DNA from: Rhodospirillales bacterium CG15_BIG_FIL_POST_REV_8_21_14_020_66_15
GTDB taxonomy: Bacteria; Pseudomonadota; Alphaproteobacteria; Rhodospirillales; Casp-alpha2
Length of the DNA stretch: 64,000 nucleotides
NCBI GenBank assembly: GCA_002781745.1
Contig: PFFW01000117.1
Location: 28,280-92,279 of the forward strand
Reading direction: 5' to 3'
The notes beneath the pieces are model-generated. The model saw nothing but the letters and a program-made list of their open reading frames with translations, did not search any database and was not told the origin of the DNA. Below, piece after piece: positions 16,140 through 24,796 of the stretch. Made by a program: the position numbers and the translations under genes. Within the stretch, counting starts at the first letter, position 1. The number at the start of each line of letters is the position of its first letter.

Positions 16140-17960
16140 TCAGCGACCGATCGCATACCCCTGCATGAACCGCGGGTTGGCGGCGGCCTTCAGCAGTCCG
16201 TCCTCCTTGCAGGCGGCGGTCATGCGGCCGATGCACCAGTCGTCGTCGACCTCCAGCTTGTGGCCGCGGCGCACCAGTTCCTTCTGGGTTTCCTCGGGGA
16301 ACCGGCCTTCTATCACAAGGTGTCCGGGCACCCAATGACGCGGGTAGAACGACGACGGGAAATGTTTGGTGTGGAACGCGGGGGCGTCGATGGCTTCCTG
16401 CATGTTCAGGCCGTAATGGACCTTGCGCACGAAGTAGCCCAGCGCCCATTGGTCCTGGGAATCGCCGCCCGGCGTGCCGAAGGGCATCCAGGCCTTGCCG
16501 TCGCGCAGCGCGAAGCCGGGGCTGAGCGTGGTCCGCGGACGGGATTTCGGGCGCAGGCGATCCTGCTTCTTCTCATCCAGCCAGTACATCTGCCCCCGGT
16601 TGGTCAAGCAGAAGCCCAGACCGGGGACCGCCGGGTTGCTCTGCAGCCAGCCGCCGGACGGCGTGGCCGAAATCATGTTGCCATCCTTGTCGATGATGTC
16701 GAAGTGGCAGGTGTCGCCGGCGGAATGTCCGTCATGGGCGACTTCCATGTCGTCGAAGCGGGCCACCGTCGGCTCGCCGATGCCAAGCGCGCTGGGTTGG
16801 GCGATCTCGTCCGCCGAGGGCGTGCGAATGATCGGCTCCGCGCCGAAGCCGGGCACGTCGCCAGGGCGTAATTCGAGGGACGCCTGGTCGCCGACCAGCT
16901 TGCGCCGCGCGTCGTTGTAGGCATCGGACAGCAGGACGTCCATGGGGATGTCGATGAAGTTCGGGTCGCCGTAGAAGCGTTCGCGGTCGGCGAAGGCCAG
17001 CTTGGCGCACTCCGTGACCACATGTACGAAGTCGGGCCCCGTAAAGGGCATGGAGGACAGATCGAAGCCCTTGAGCAGCGCCAATTGCTGCAGTAGCGCC
17101 GGGCCCTGGCCCCACGGGCCGGTCTTGCATACGGTGTAGTTCAGATAGTCATAGGTCAGCGCATCCTCGATGGTCGCCTTCCAGTCCGCCAGATCGTCGC
17201 CGGTCAGGAGCCCGGCGTGGCGTTCGCCCGAGGTGTCCATCACGGGGACGCGCATGAACGTGTCGATGGCCTCGGCGACGAAGCCCTTGTACCACACGTC
17301 GTGGGCGGCATTGATTTCCGCTTCGCGGCCGCCGCCGGCGGCTTCGGCTTCCTTCAGGACCCGGCGGTACATGTCGGCCATGACCTCGTTCCTGAACAGG
17401 GTGCCGGGTTTCGGCACGTCGCCGTTCTTCAGCCAGATGTCGCGCGAGGTATGCCATTCGTCCTCGAACATGGGTTTGATGGTGGCGATGGTGTTGCAGA
17501 TGTTGGGCACCAGGGCATAGCCGTTGGCGGCGAAATTGATCGCCGGTTCAAGCACCTCGCGCAGCCGCATGGTGCCGAAATCGCGCAGCAGGGTGGTCCA
17601 GGCGCTGAACGCCCCCGGCACCACCGCCGACAGGTGGCCGGTGCCGGGCATGATCTTGTGGCCCAGAGCCTTCATCTTGTCGATCGTCGCGCCCGCCGCC
17701 GACACGCCCTGGCCGCAGATCACCTTCGTCTTCGCGTCGCTCGCGGTGTGGACGATAATCGGCACGTCGCCGCCTGGGCCGTTCAGGTGTGGCTCGACCA
17801 CCTGCAGGGCGAAACCGGTCGCCACGCCCGCGTCGAAGGCATTGCCGCCTTTTTCCAAAATCGCCATGCCCACGGCGGTCGCCAGCCAATGGGTCGAGGT
17901 GACCACGCCGAAGGTGCCGAGGATTTCGGGCCGGGTGGTGAAAGGTTGGGTCGCGGGCAT
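16140..17960 (-). CDS. gamma-glutamyltransferase family protein
   Basis: This 606-residue member of the Ntn-hydrolase gamma-glutamyltranspeptidase family begins near MPATQPFTTRPEILGTFGVVTSTHWLAT. The large-subunit features GGNAFDAGVATGFALQVVEPHLNGPGGD are clear. The autoprocessing site is in HSAGDTCHFDIID, where Thr417 would become the N-terminal nucleophile of the small subunit. A GTPGGDSQDQ motif follows. No signal peptide is evident, unlike periplasmic GGTs, so it may be one of the cytoplasmic acylase-like paralogues that hydrolyse gamma-glutamyl or cephalosporin-like amides. The frame is open upstream to 18200 but is not coding there. It is divergent from the tripartite transporter operon. 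Confidence 0.86.
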   Translation of the reverse strand: MPATQPFTTRPEILGTFGVVTSTHWLATAVGMAILEKGGNAFDAGVATGFALQVVEPHLNGPGGDVPIIVHTASDAKTKVICGQGVSAAGATIDKMKALGHKIMPGTGHLSAVVPGAFSAWTTLLRDFGTMRLREVLEPAINFAANGYALVPNICNTIATIKPMFEDEWHTSRDIWLKNGDVPKPGTLFRNEVMADMYRRVLKEAEAAGGGREAEINAAHDVWYKGFVAEAIDTFMRVPVMDTSGERHAGLLTGDDLADWKATIEDALTYDYLNYTVCKTGPWGQGPALLQQLALLKGFDLSSMPFTGPDFVHVVTECAKLAFADRERFYGDPNFIDIPMDVLLSDAYNDARRKLVGDQASLELRPGDVPGFGAEPIIRTPSADEIAQPSALGIGEPTVARFDDMEVAHDGHSAGDTCHFDIIDKDGNMISATPSGGWLQSNPAVPGLGFCLTNRGQMYWLDEKKQDRLRPKSRPRTTLSPGFALRDGKAWMPFGTPGGDSQDQWALGYFVRKVHYGLNMQEAIDAPAFHTKHFPSSFYPRHWVPGHLVIEGRFPEETQKELVRRGHKLEVDDDWCIGRMTAACKEDGLLKAAANPRFMQGYAIGR

Positions 17961-18226
17961 GTTCGATGGACCTTTGCGGATAGACGTTGGAAAGGATGGT
18001 GCGGCCGATACGAACGCGGCCGGCGGGTTCCATTTCCTATCCCCTTCCGCAGGACGCCGCAACCACAAGCCCGAACTACCGGGCCCACGTGGGTAAAAAA
18101 AATCAACCGAAATCGTGCCGGGTGCGGGTTGCCTATGGCGTCGGGAAAATCCATCCGCTAGGCTTCCCGCTTTGCGGCGCAGCAGTGAGGGTGCGCGCAT
18201 GTCAATACATCAGGGAGTATAGAAAC

Positions 18227-19204
18227 ATGAGGAAGACATTCATCGGGGCCGGTGCGGTTGCCGCCGCTTTCGGCTTTGGACTGATCGCGAGCGGACCGGC
18301 GCAAGCCGCGCCGAAATTCGAATGCGACACCGCGAAGCTGATCGTGCCGTGGAAACCCGGCGGCGGGACCGCCATCATCTTCAACATTTTCGAAAAGACC
18401 GTGAACGAACAAGGCGCCAAGCCGCGCATCCAGGTCGTTACGGTTCCCGGCCAGGGCGGCAACAAGGGCGCCAAGGAAGCGGCCAAGGCCCGTCCCGACG
18501 GCTGTACGCTGTTCGCCATCCATCAGAGCGCCATCACCAGCTTTCTGAACGGCCGCATCCCGTTCCATTACGACAACTTCGAAACCGTGGCGCTGCTGAC
18601 CTCGACGCCGGACATCGTCGGCGCCTCCGGCAAGGTGCCGTGGAAGGACTTCGCCGAATTCAAGAAAGCCGCCCTGGCCGCGCCGGAAACGATTCCGACC
18701 GGTGCGACCTTCGGCTCGACCAGCCAGTTCATGTGGTTGCTGCTTGAGGACCTGACGGGCATGAAGTTCAAGTACGTGCCCTTCGACGGCACCCGCGAGC
18801 GCATGACCGCGCTGTTGTCGGGCGCGATCCAGCTTGGCACCATCAACGTGGCCTCCGGGCGCAAGTACATCGAGGGAGGCGACCTCAAGGCCTTCGCCAT
18901 CGCCGACGACAAGCGGTCCAAGTTCCTGCCCAATCTGCCGACACTGAAGGAACTGGGCGTCGACATGGAATTCGCGCTCAAACGCGGCATCGTCGCCCCC
19001 AAGGGCACGCCCAAGGCCGTGGTCGATCATTGGGCCTCGGTCTTCAAGAAGGCTGCCGAGAATCCGGAATTGCTGAAGCAAATGGACGCCAAGGGCACGG
19101 ATGTCGCCTGGGTCGGTCCGGCAGACTACCGCAAATGGGCGGAAAAGACCTTTGCGGACTACAAGAAGGTCGCCATCAAGATCGGCATGTACAAGGGCAA
19201 GTAG
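18227..19204 (+). CDS. tripartite tricarboxylate transporter substrate-binding protein (TctC/Bug type)
   Basis: This 325-residue periplasmic receptor has a signal peptide (MRKTFIGAGAVAAAFGFGL, ending GPAQAA-P at about residue 26). The mature protein shows family signatures: LIVPWKPGGGTA near the N-terminus, VTVPGQGGNKGAKEAAKARPDGCTL, and a central TGATFGSTSQF. It captures a carboxylate and hands it to TctB/TctA. CAGGGAG sits 10-16 bp before the ATG. The next two genes are the membrane subunits. Because the same operon-like run continues with a sulfopyruvate-decarboxylase-like pair, and sulfolactate is taken up by a TTT system (SlcHFG) in Chromohalobacter, a sulfonate ligand is possible. Confidence 0.9.
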   Translation: MRKTFIGAGAVAAAFGFGLIASGPAQAAPKFECDTAKLIVPWKPGGGTAIIFNIFEKTVNEQGAKPRIQVVTVPGQGGNKGAKEAAKARPDGCTLFAIHQSAITSFLNGRIPFHYDNFETVALLTSTPDIVGASGKVPWKDFAEFKKAALAAPETIPTGATFGSTSQFMWLLLEDLTGMKFKYVPFDGTRERMTALLSGAIQLGTINVASGRKYIEGGDLKAFAIADDKRSKFLPNLPTLKELGVDMEFALKRGIVAPKGTPKAVVDHWASVFKKAAENPELLKQMDAKGTDVAWVGPADYRKWAEKTFADYKKVAIKIGMYKGK

Positions 19205-19290
19205 ACCCGCCTGAGTTCGCGGGGCGGCGCGTTCATCGGGCCGCCCCGTACACTTGCGACCAAACAACCAGTTCGATATTGGGGGCTTCC

Positions 19291-19785
19291 ATGGATCGCC
19301 TGAACCGCGACGTATACGTCGCCGTCGTTTTGTTGTTGTTCTGCGGCGTCATGTTGTGGGCAAGTTTCGACATCCGCGAACCTGACTACGGCGTTCTGCC
19401 GCCCAGCATCTGGCCGCGGGTCATCCTGACCGTCTTCGGGTTGTTGAGCGTGATCTACCTGGTTCAGTCGCTGAAGCGCGGCCCCGACGATCCCCAAGCC
19501 TTTCCCGGCGAGCCGACGACCGTCATGGGCTGGGTCCGTTATTGGTGGAACCCCGTCATCTGTTTCGTTTCGTTCTGCGGGTATCTGCTTCTCCTGCCGT
19601 GGCTCGGCATGCTGATCTCGGGCATGCTGTTCGTGTTCGTCCTGCTGTCGGCGTTGGGCGGCTGGTCACCGCGCCGGCTCGGCATTCATGCCGTGGTGGC
19701 GGCGGCGTCCGTCGGCGGCATGTGGCTGTTGTTCACACAAGGCTTGAACGTGCTGCTTCCGACCGGCGAACTGACGGGTATCTAA
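19291..19785 (+). CDS. tripartite tricarboxylate transporter TctB family small membrane subunit
   Basis: This protein of 164 residues has four predicted membrane segments (about 9-27, 41-57, 85-103 with 106-122, and 130-147). The N-terminus MDRLNRDVYVAVVLLLFCGVMLWAS is typical of TctB, and a YGVLPPSIWPR segment after the first segment is a common TctB feature. It forms the small membrane partner of the sodium-symport channel. It lies 15 bp upstream of the large subunit gene. Confidence 0.87.
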   Translation: MDRLNRDVYVAVVLLLFCGVMLWASFDIREPDYGVLPPSIWPRVILTVFGLLSVIYLVQSLKRGPDDPQAFPGEPTTVMGWVRYWWNPVICFVSFCGYLLLLPWLGMLISGMLFVFVLLSALGGWSPRRLGIHAVVAAASVGGMWLLFTQGLNVLLPTGELTGI

Positions 19786-19800
19786 GGGGCGGGCCGAGAG

Positions 19801-21480
19801 ATGATTTTGGAAAACGTCGCGGCGGCCTTCGGCCACATCCTGCACATCAAGACCTTGATCCTGATGTTCGTCGGCGTCGCCGGCGGCCTGATCGCGGGGG
19901 CGATTCCGGGCTTTACCATCGCCATGGCGGTCGTCCTGACCCTGCCGTTCACCTTTTCCATGCCGCCGGAACAGGGGCTGGCGACCATGGTCAGCGTTCT
20001 GGTCGGCGGCCTGTCGGGCGGGCTCATGGCCGGCATCTTGACCGGTATTCCGGGCACGCCGTCGTCCGTCGCCACCACTTTCGACGGCTTTCCCATGGCT
20101 CGCGGCGGCAAGCCGGGCCTGGCGCTCGGCCTGGGTGTCTGGTCGTCGTTCTTCGGCGGCATGATCTCCGCCGTGTTGCTGGTCACCTTGGCGCCGCAGC
20201 TTGCCCGCGTTGGCCTGGAATTCCAGCCCTGGGACTATTTCATGCTGGTCATGTTCGCCCTGACCATCACCGCCAGCCTGGCCGGCAAGGACATCGTCAA
20301 GGGCCTGATCGCGGGCGCCCTCGGTCTTTTGGTCCGAACGGTCGGCGAAGACGAGGCTGTCGGCATGGCGCGCTTCGATTTCGGATCGGAAGCCCTGCTT
20401 CAGGGGTTCGACTTCATCGCCGTGCTGATCGGGCTGTTCGCGTTCTCGCAGCTCTTGAACGACGTCCGCGATCCCGCCAGCGCCCGCACGTCGTTGTCGG
20501 ACAAGGGCACGATCCGGGCCCGTATCGAGCACCTGGCGGCCATCAAGGTGATCGCCAAGCATTGGGTCGTCATCGTGCGGTCGTCGTTGATCGGCGTGTT
20601 CACCGGCATTTTGCCGGGTGCCGGCGGCTCCGTCGCCAACATCCTGGCCTACGATCAGGCCAAGAAGGCATCGAAAAACCCGGAAAGGTTCGGCACGGGC
20701 ACGCCCGAGGGCATCATGGCGCCGGAAAGTTCCAACAACGCGGTCGAGGGCGGGGCGCTCATCACCTTGATGGCATTGGGGATTCCCGGCGACGTCACCG
20801 CGGCGGTGATGCTGGGCGCGCTTTTGATCCACGATGTGGTGCCGAGCCCCACCTTCATCGCCGAACGGCCCGTTCTGGCCTATTCCATCTTCATCGCCTT
20901 CTTCCTGGCGACCTTCATCATGATCCTGTTGCAGTCGGGGATGCTGCGCGTCTTCGTTCTGGTCACCCGGGTGCGAATGTACATCCTGGCGGGCGTGATC
21001 CTGGGCTTCTGCGGCATCGGCGTGTTCGCCATCAACAACGTGGCGCTGGACCTGTGGACGCTGTTGTGGTTCGGCATCCTGGGCTTCGTGATGCGCCATT
21101 TCGGGTTCCCGCTGGCGCCCATGATCCTGGGCGTCGTGCTGGGCAACATCGCCGAACTGAACCTGGCCCGGGCGATGGCTATCGACACGGACCTGACCCA
21201 TTTCGTGACCCGGCCGTGGTCGCTGTTCTTCCTGATCATCGCCCTGTTCTCGGCGGCCTTCCCCTGGTTCCAGTCGGCACGCGGAAAGAAGAAATGGACC
21301 CTGTTCTATATGCCCGCCGCCTGCTTCGCGGTTTCCGTGCCGCTGTTCATGATGGGCGGCATTCCGAGGCCGCTCCTCGCCGGCGCCGTCCTCGTGGTCG
21401 GCGCCTGGGTGCTCTACCAGCGCTGGAAAGGCGGTTGGACGCTCGCGGCCTACAACGGCCACGAACTCAAGGAAGACTGA
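19801..21480 (+). CDS. tripartite tricarboxylate transporter TctA family large permease subunit
   Basis: The protein has 559 residues and about 11-12 membrane segments. TctA signatures are GLIAGAIPGFT near residue 25, the repeated LTGIPGTPSSVATTFDGFPMARGGKPGLALGLG near 80-112, IGVFTGILPGAGGSVANILAYDQAKKASKNPERFGTG in the centre, and GIPGDVTAAVMLGALLIHDVVPSPT. The two IPG/LPG motifs line the substrate path in this family. It completes a receptor-TctB-TctA set. The downstream decarboxylase genes start 109 bp later. Confidence 0.92.
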   Translation: MILENVAAAFGHILHIKTLILMFVGVAGGLIAGAIPGFTIAMAVVLTLPFTFSMPPEQGLATMVSVLVGGLSGGLMAGILTGIPGTPSSVATTFDGFPMARGGKPGLALGLGVWSSFFGGMISAVLLVTLAPQLARVGLEFQPWDYFMLVMFALTITASLAGKDIVKGLIAGALGLLVRTVGEDEAVGMARFDFGSEALLQGFDFIAVLIGLFAFSQLLNDVRDPASARTSLSDKGTIRARIEHLAAIKVIAKHWVVIVRSSLIGVFTGILPGAGGSVANILAYDQAKKASKNPERFGTGTPEGIMAPESSNNAVEGGALITLMALGIPGDVTAAVMLGALLIHDVVPSPTFIAERPVLAYSIFIAFFLATFIMILLQSGMLRVFVLVTRVRMYILAGVILGFCGIGVFAINNVALDLWTLLWFGILGFVMRHFGFPLAPMILGVVLGNIAELNLARAMAIDTDLTHFVTRPWSLFFLIIALFSAAFPWFQSARGKKKWTLFYMPAACFAVSVPLFMMGGIPRPLLAGAVLVVGAWVLYQRWKGGWTLAAYNGHELKED

Positions 21481-21588
21481 CGTTCGCGATAGGATTTCTC
21501 AACGCGCCGGCCAGATAATTTCATTTGGCGGGCCGGGGCATCGTTTCTAAAGTCGTTGCAACCGCAACGGACGAAACAGCCGAGAACC

Positions 21589-22110
21589 ATGACCGAGAAT
21601 TACGCCTGGGCGCGGGATATCTACGACGTCCTCAAGGACCTGGATGTGCGTCAGGTCGCCTATGTGCCCGACGCCGGCCACGCCAATCTTCTGAAGATGT
21701 GCGAGGCCGACAACGTCATGCGCTGCATTCCGCTGACGACCGAGGAGGAGGGCGTGTCCCTCGCTGCCGGCGCGTGGCTGGGCGGCGAGCGGGCGGTGAT
21801 GCTGATCCAGTCCTCGGGCGTCGGCAACTGCATCAACATGATTTCCCTCGCCAACACCTGCCGCTTTCCGCTTTTGATGGTCGTCTCGATGCGGGCCCAG
21901 TGGCGCGAGTTCAACCCCTGGCAGAAGCCCATGGGCGAGGGCACGCGTCCAACCCTGGAGGCCATGGGCGTGAAGGTCACGGAAGTTGACGATCCGGACC
22001 TGGTGGGCGAGACCGTGCGCTCGGCCGGCGAACAGGCCTACGGCTGGCCCGACATGGCGGCGGTGCTGCTGCACCAGAAGCTCATGCCCGTGAAGACCTT
22101 CGGCAAGTAG
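21589..22110 (+). CDS. ThDP-dependent decarboxylase alpha subunit (sulfopyruvate decarboxylase ComD-like)
   Basis: The protein has 173 residues and corresponds to the pyrimidine-binding domain of ThDP enzymes. TTEEEGVSLAAGAWLGGERAVMLIQSSGVGNCINM contains the catalytic glutamate that activates the thiamine ring and the conserved helix after it. It is a stand-alone subunit, as in ComD of sulfopyruvate decarboxylase, and is followed by the matching PP-binding subunit 17 bp downstream. Phosphonopyruvate and sulfopyruvate decarboxylases are close relatives, so the exact 2-oxoacid is uncertain. A second, distinct ComD/ComE-like pair lies at 28777-29840. The ATG at 21589 was preferred to an upstream in-frame start. 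Confidence 0.8.
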   Translation: MTENYAWARDIYDVLKDLDVRQVAYVPDAGHANLLKMCEADNVMRCIPLTTEEEGVSLAAGAWLGGERAVMLIQSSGVGNCINMISLANTCRFPLLMVVSMRAQWREFNPWQKPMGEGTRPTLEAMGVKVTEVDDPDLVGETVRSAGEQAYGWPDMAAVLLHQKLMPVKTFGK

Positions 22111-22127
22111 GGGGAGGGAGAGCAGAG

Positions 22128-22736
22128 ATGGACAAGCAACGCGCAGATTCCTACGAACTCCACCGCCGCGAGGTCGCCAGGACCTTGCTGGCCGACCGCA
22201 CCGACGACTTCCTGGTCGTCACCGGTCTGGGGTCGCCCAACTGGGACGCCACGGCGGCGGGCGACCATCCCCTGACCTTCCCGCTGTGGGGCGCCATGGG
22301 CGGGGCGGCCACCATGGGCCTGGGCCTCGCCATCGCGCAACCGACCAAACGCGTCATGGTAATGACCGGAGACGGCGAGATGCTGATGGCCATGGGCTCC
22401 TTCGCGACCATCGCCGCCCAGGCGCCCGAGAACCTGGCCATCGTCGTGTTCGACAACGAACGCTACGGCGAGACGGGAATGCAGGCGACCCATACGGCCG
22501 GCCCGGTGGACCTGGTCGCCGTGGCCAAGGCCTGCGGCTGGCCGGCGGCGGTCCAGGTGACGACCGAGGCCGAGCTTTCCGACGTTCTCCCCGTCATCAA
22601 GGGAACAAAGGGTCCCGTGTTCGTCGACATCAAGGTCAAGGCCGAGCCGCTGCCCTTCGTGCTGCCGACCAAGGACGGCGTGCACCTGAAGAACCGGTTC
22701 CGGGAAAAGTTGTTGGGGCCGGACAGCCTGCTTTAG
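22128..22736 (+). CDS. ThDP-dependent decarboxylase beta subunit (sulfopyruvate decarboxylase ComE-like)
   Basis: The protein has 202 residues and forms the pyrophosphate-binding domain. The thiamine diphosphate motif is G81-D-G followed 27 residues later by Asn110 (VFDNERYGETG), which bind Mg and the diphosphate. Upstream LWGAMGGAATMGLGLAIAQPTKRVMVMTGDGEMLM is typical. With the preceding gene it would form one heteromeric enzyme. An aldehyde dehydrogenase follows two genes later, so a 2-oxoacid could be decarboxylated to an aldehyde and then oxidised. A palindromic repeat lies just after the stop. Confidence 0.82.
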   Translation: MDKQRADSYELHRREVARTLLADRTDDFLVVTGLGSPNWDATAAGDHPLTFPLWGAMGGAATMGLGLAIAQPTKRVMVMTGDGEMLMAMGSFATIAAQAPENLAIVVFDNERYGETGMQATHTAGPVDLVAVAKACGWPAAVQVTTEAELSDVLPVIKGTKGPVFVDIKVKAEPLPFVLPTKDGVHLKNRFREKLLGPDSLL

Positions 22737-22753
22737 GATGACGGCATCCTAGC

Positions 22754-22820
22754 CGTCATTCCCGCGAAGGCGGGAATCCAGCAAGATACCTTCTGGACCC
22801 CCGCATTCGCGGGTGTGACG
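22754..22820 (+). repeat. REP-like palindromic element, family 1, copy 1
   Basis: The element begins CGTCATTCCCGCGAAGGCGG and ends GCATTCGCGGGTGTGACG, its two ends pairing as an imperfect hairpin of about 67 bp that itself contains a nested CCCGC/GCGGG hairpin. A second copy lies at 33016-33074. Such GTCATTCCCGCG elements are widespread intergenic repeats in proteobacterial genomes. It lies between the ComE-like gene and the next gene. Confidence 0.75.
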
Positions 22821-22844
22821 CATGAACGGAAGGGAGGACTACCC

Positions 22845-23264
22845 ATGAGCGGCGACGATCTGGCGGGCGTACAAGCCTGCATCCAGGCTTATCTCGACGG
22901 GCTCTACAAAGGCGATACGGGCCTGTTGTTCAAGACTGCCTTCCACCCCGACGCGCACATGAACGCGGCCGAGCTGGCGGGTGAACGGGTCCATTGGAAC
23001 ATGGAAGAGTTCCAGAAGGTCGTCGAAGGACGCGGCGCGCCCGAGGCGGCGGGCTATCCCAGGAAGGAGCGCATCGTCTCCATCGACTTCGCCGGGCCGG
23101 ACACGGCCAACGTGAAGGTCGAGGTCCTGGTCGGCAAGCGCGACTTCACGGACCTTTTGGCCTGCATTCGCGTTAATGGCGAATGGAAGATCATCGCCAA
23201 GACCTATTGCCTGACCCGCGAGTACGACACCAAGGAGGACGTGCTCGCAGCGGTCGGCGCCTGA
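22845..23264 (+). CDS. NTF2-like / putative lumazine-binding family protein
   Basis: The protein has 139 residues and an NTF2-like fold: ACIQAYLDGLYKGDTGLLFKTAFHPDAHMNAAEL, then a central strand region and TANVKVEVLVGKRDFTDLLACIRVNGEWKIIAKTY. This is the pattern of the Lumazine_bd_2 family, seen beside many dehydrogenase and decarboxylase genes without a proven reaction. GGAGG lies 10 bp ahead of the ATG. It is sandwiched between the ThDP decarboxylase subunits and an aldehyde dehydrogenase, so it may bind or modify an intermediate of that route. Confidence 0.8.
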   Translation: MSGDDLAGVQACIQAYLDGLYKGDTGLLFKTAFHPDAHMNAAELAGERVHWNMEEFQKVVEGRGAPEAAGYPRKERIVSIDFAGPDTANVKVEVLVGKRDFTDLLACIRVNGEWKIIAKTYCLTREYDTKEDVLAAVGA

Positions 23265-23290
23265 CCAATATCCAGAGGGAGAGAGAAACC

Positions 23291-24772
23291 GTGAGCAACC
23301 TGAAACGCTATCAGATGACCATCGGCGGCGCGAAGGTCGACCCGGCTTCGGGCGAATGGTTCGAGACCGCCAACCCCTACACGGGCGAGGCCTGGGCTGA
23401 AATCCCGCGTGGCGGGGCGGAGGATATCGACCGCGCCGTGACGGCGGCCAAGGCGGCCTTCGACGTGTGGCGCAAGGTCACACCGACCCAGCGCGGCCAC
23501 TTGATGAGGAAGCTGGGCGACCTGGTGGCGGAGCGGGCCGACGACCTGGCCGCCACCGAGGTCCGCGACAACGGCAAGCTGATCGCCGAAATGGGCCTGC
23601 AGCTGAAGTACGTGCCGCAGTGGTACTATTACTTCGGCGGCCTGGCCGACAAGATCGAGGGCCGCGTCATCCCCATCGACAAGCCGGACACCTTCAACTT
23701 CACGCGCAAGGAGCCCTTGGGCGTTATCGGCATGATCACGCCGTGGAACTCGCCGCTCCTGCTGACGGCATGGAAGCTGGCGCCCGCCCTGGCCGCAGGC
23801 AACACGGTGATCCTGAAACCGTCGGAGTTCACCTCGGCCTCGGCCTGCGAGTTCGTGGAACTGTTCAAGCAGGCGGGCTTCCCCGACGGCGTGGTCAACG
23901 TCGTCACCGGCTACGGGAAGGAGGCGGGAGAAGCCCTGATCAGCCATCCGGGCGTGGCCAAGATCGCCTTCACCGGCGGTTCGTCCACGGGCCGCCACGT
24001 CTATTCCACGGCGGCACAGACCTTCAAGAAGGTGTCCCTCGAACTGGGCGGCAAGTCGCCCAACATCGTGTTCGACGACTGCAACATGGAGAACGCGGTC
24101 AAGGGCGTGATCTCGGGCATCTTCGCCGCCACGGGGCAGACCTGCATCGCGGGCTCGCGCCTGCTGGTCCAGAAGTCCATCCACAACGAGTTCGTGGACA
24201 AGGTGGTGGCGCTCGCCAAGACCGCCAGGATGGGCAACCCCATGGACCCGGACACCCAGGTCGGCCCCGTGACCACGCCGCCCCAGTACGAGAAGATCCT
24301 GGGCTACATGGACATCGCGAAAGACGAAGGCGCCGAGGCCGTGCTGGGCGGCGGCAGGGCCGAACGGCCCGAATGCGGCAACGGCTGGTTCGTCGAGCCG
24401 ACCATCTTCACCGGCGTGAACAACCGGATGCGCATCGCCCAGGAAGAGGTCTTCGGCCCCGTGCTGTCGGTCATCCCGTTCGAGGACGAGGAGGAGGCAT
24501 TGGCGATCGGCAACGACGTCGTCTACGGCCTGGCCGCCGGCGTGTGGACGGAAAGCATCCGCCGCGCCTTCATCATGTCCCAGGAACTGCAGGCGGGGAC
24601 CGTATGGGTCAACACCTACCGCGCGGTTTCCTACATGTCGCCGTTCGGCGGCTACAAGCAGTCCGGCCTGGGCCGGGAAAGCGGCCAGGATTCCATCGAG
24701 GAATACCTGCAGACCAAGTCCGTGTGGATTTCCATGGCGACGGAAGTCCCCAACCCGTTTGTCATGCGGTAG
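23291..24772 (+). CDS. NAD(P)-dependent aldehyde dehydrogenase
   Basis: The protein has 493 residues, the usual length of the ALDH superfamily. Visible motifs are MITPWNSPLLL (substrate/cofactor region), AFTGGSSTGRHV (cofactor loop), SLELGGKSPNIV with the general-base Glu, and FAATGQTCIAGSRLLV with the catalytic Cys in GQTC. Start: GTG at 23291 preceded by GAGGGAGAGAG. The product of the upstream split decarboxylase would be an aldehyde, so this enzyme may oxidise it, for example sulfoacetaldehyde to sulfoacetate if the substrate is a sulfonate. That assignment is inference. The SDR gene follows by 24 bp. Confidence 0.92.
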   Translation: MSNLKRYQMTIGGAKVDPASGEWFETANPYTGEAWAEIPRGGAEDIDRAVTAAKAAFDVWRKVTPTQRGHLMRKLGDLVAERADDLAATEVRDNGKLIAEMGLQLKYVPQWYYYFGGLADKIEGRVIPIDKPDTFNFTRKEPLGVIGMITPWNSPLLLTAWKLAPALAAGNTVILKPSEFTSASACEFVELFKQAGFPDGVVNVVTGYGKEAGEALISHPGVAKIAFTGGSSTGRHVYSTAAQTFKKVSLELGGKSPNIVFDDCNMENAVKGVISGIFAATGQTCIAGSRLLVQKSIHNEFVDKVVALAKTARMGNPMDPDTQVGPVTTPPQYEKILGYMDIAKDEGAEAVLGGGRAERPECGNGWFVEPTIFTGVNNRMRIAQEEVFGPVLSVIPFEDEEEALAIGNDVVYGLAAGVWTESIRRAFIMSQELQAGTVWVNTYRAVSYMSPFGGYKQSGLGRESGQDSIEEYLQTKSVWISMATEVPNPFVMR

Positions 24773-24796
24773 TCGCAAAATCAAAAAGGAAACCCC

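Noticed and set aside
21589..22736. Naming this pair comD/comE outright
   Set aside because: It differs clearly from the pair at 28777-29840, and no sulfolactate dehydrogenase is adjacent, so only the family and not the substrate was assigned.
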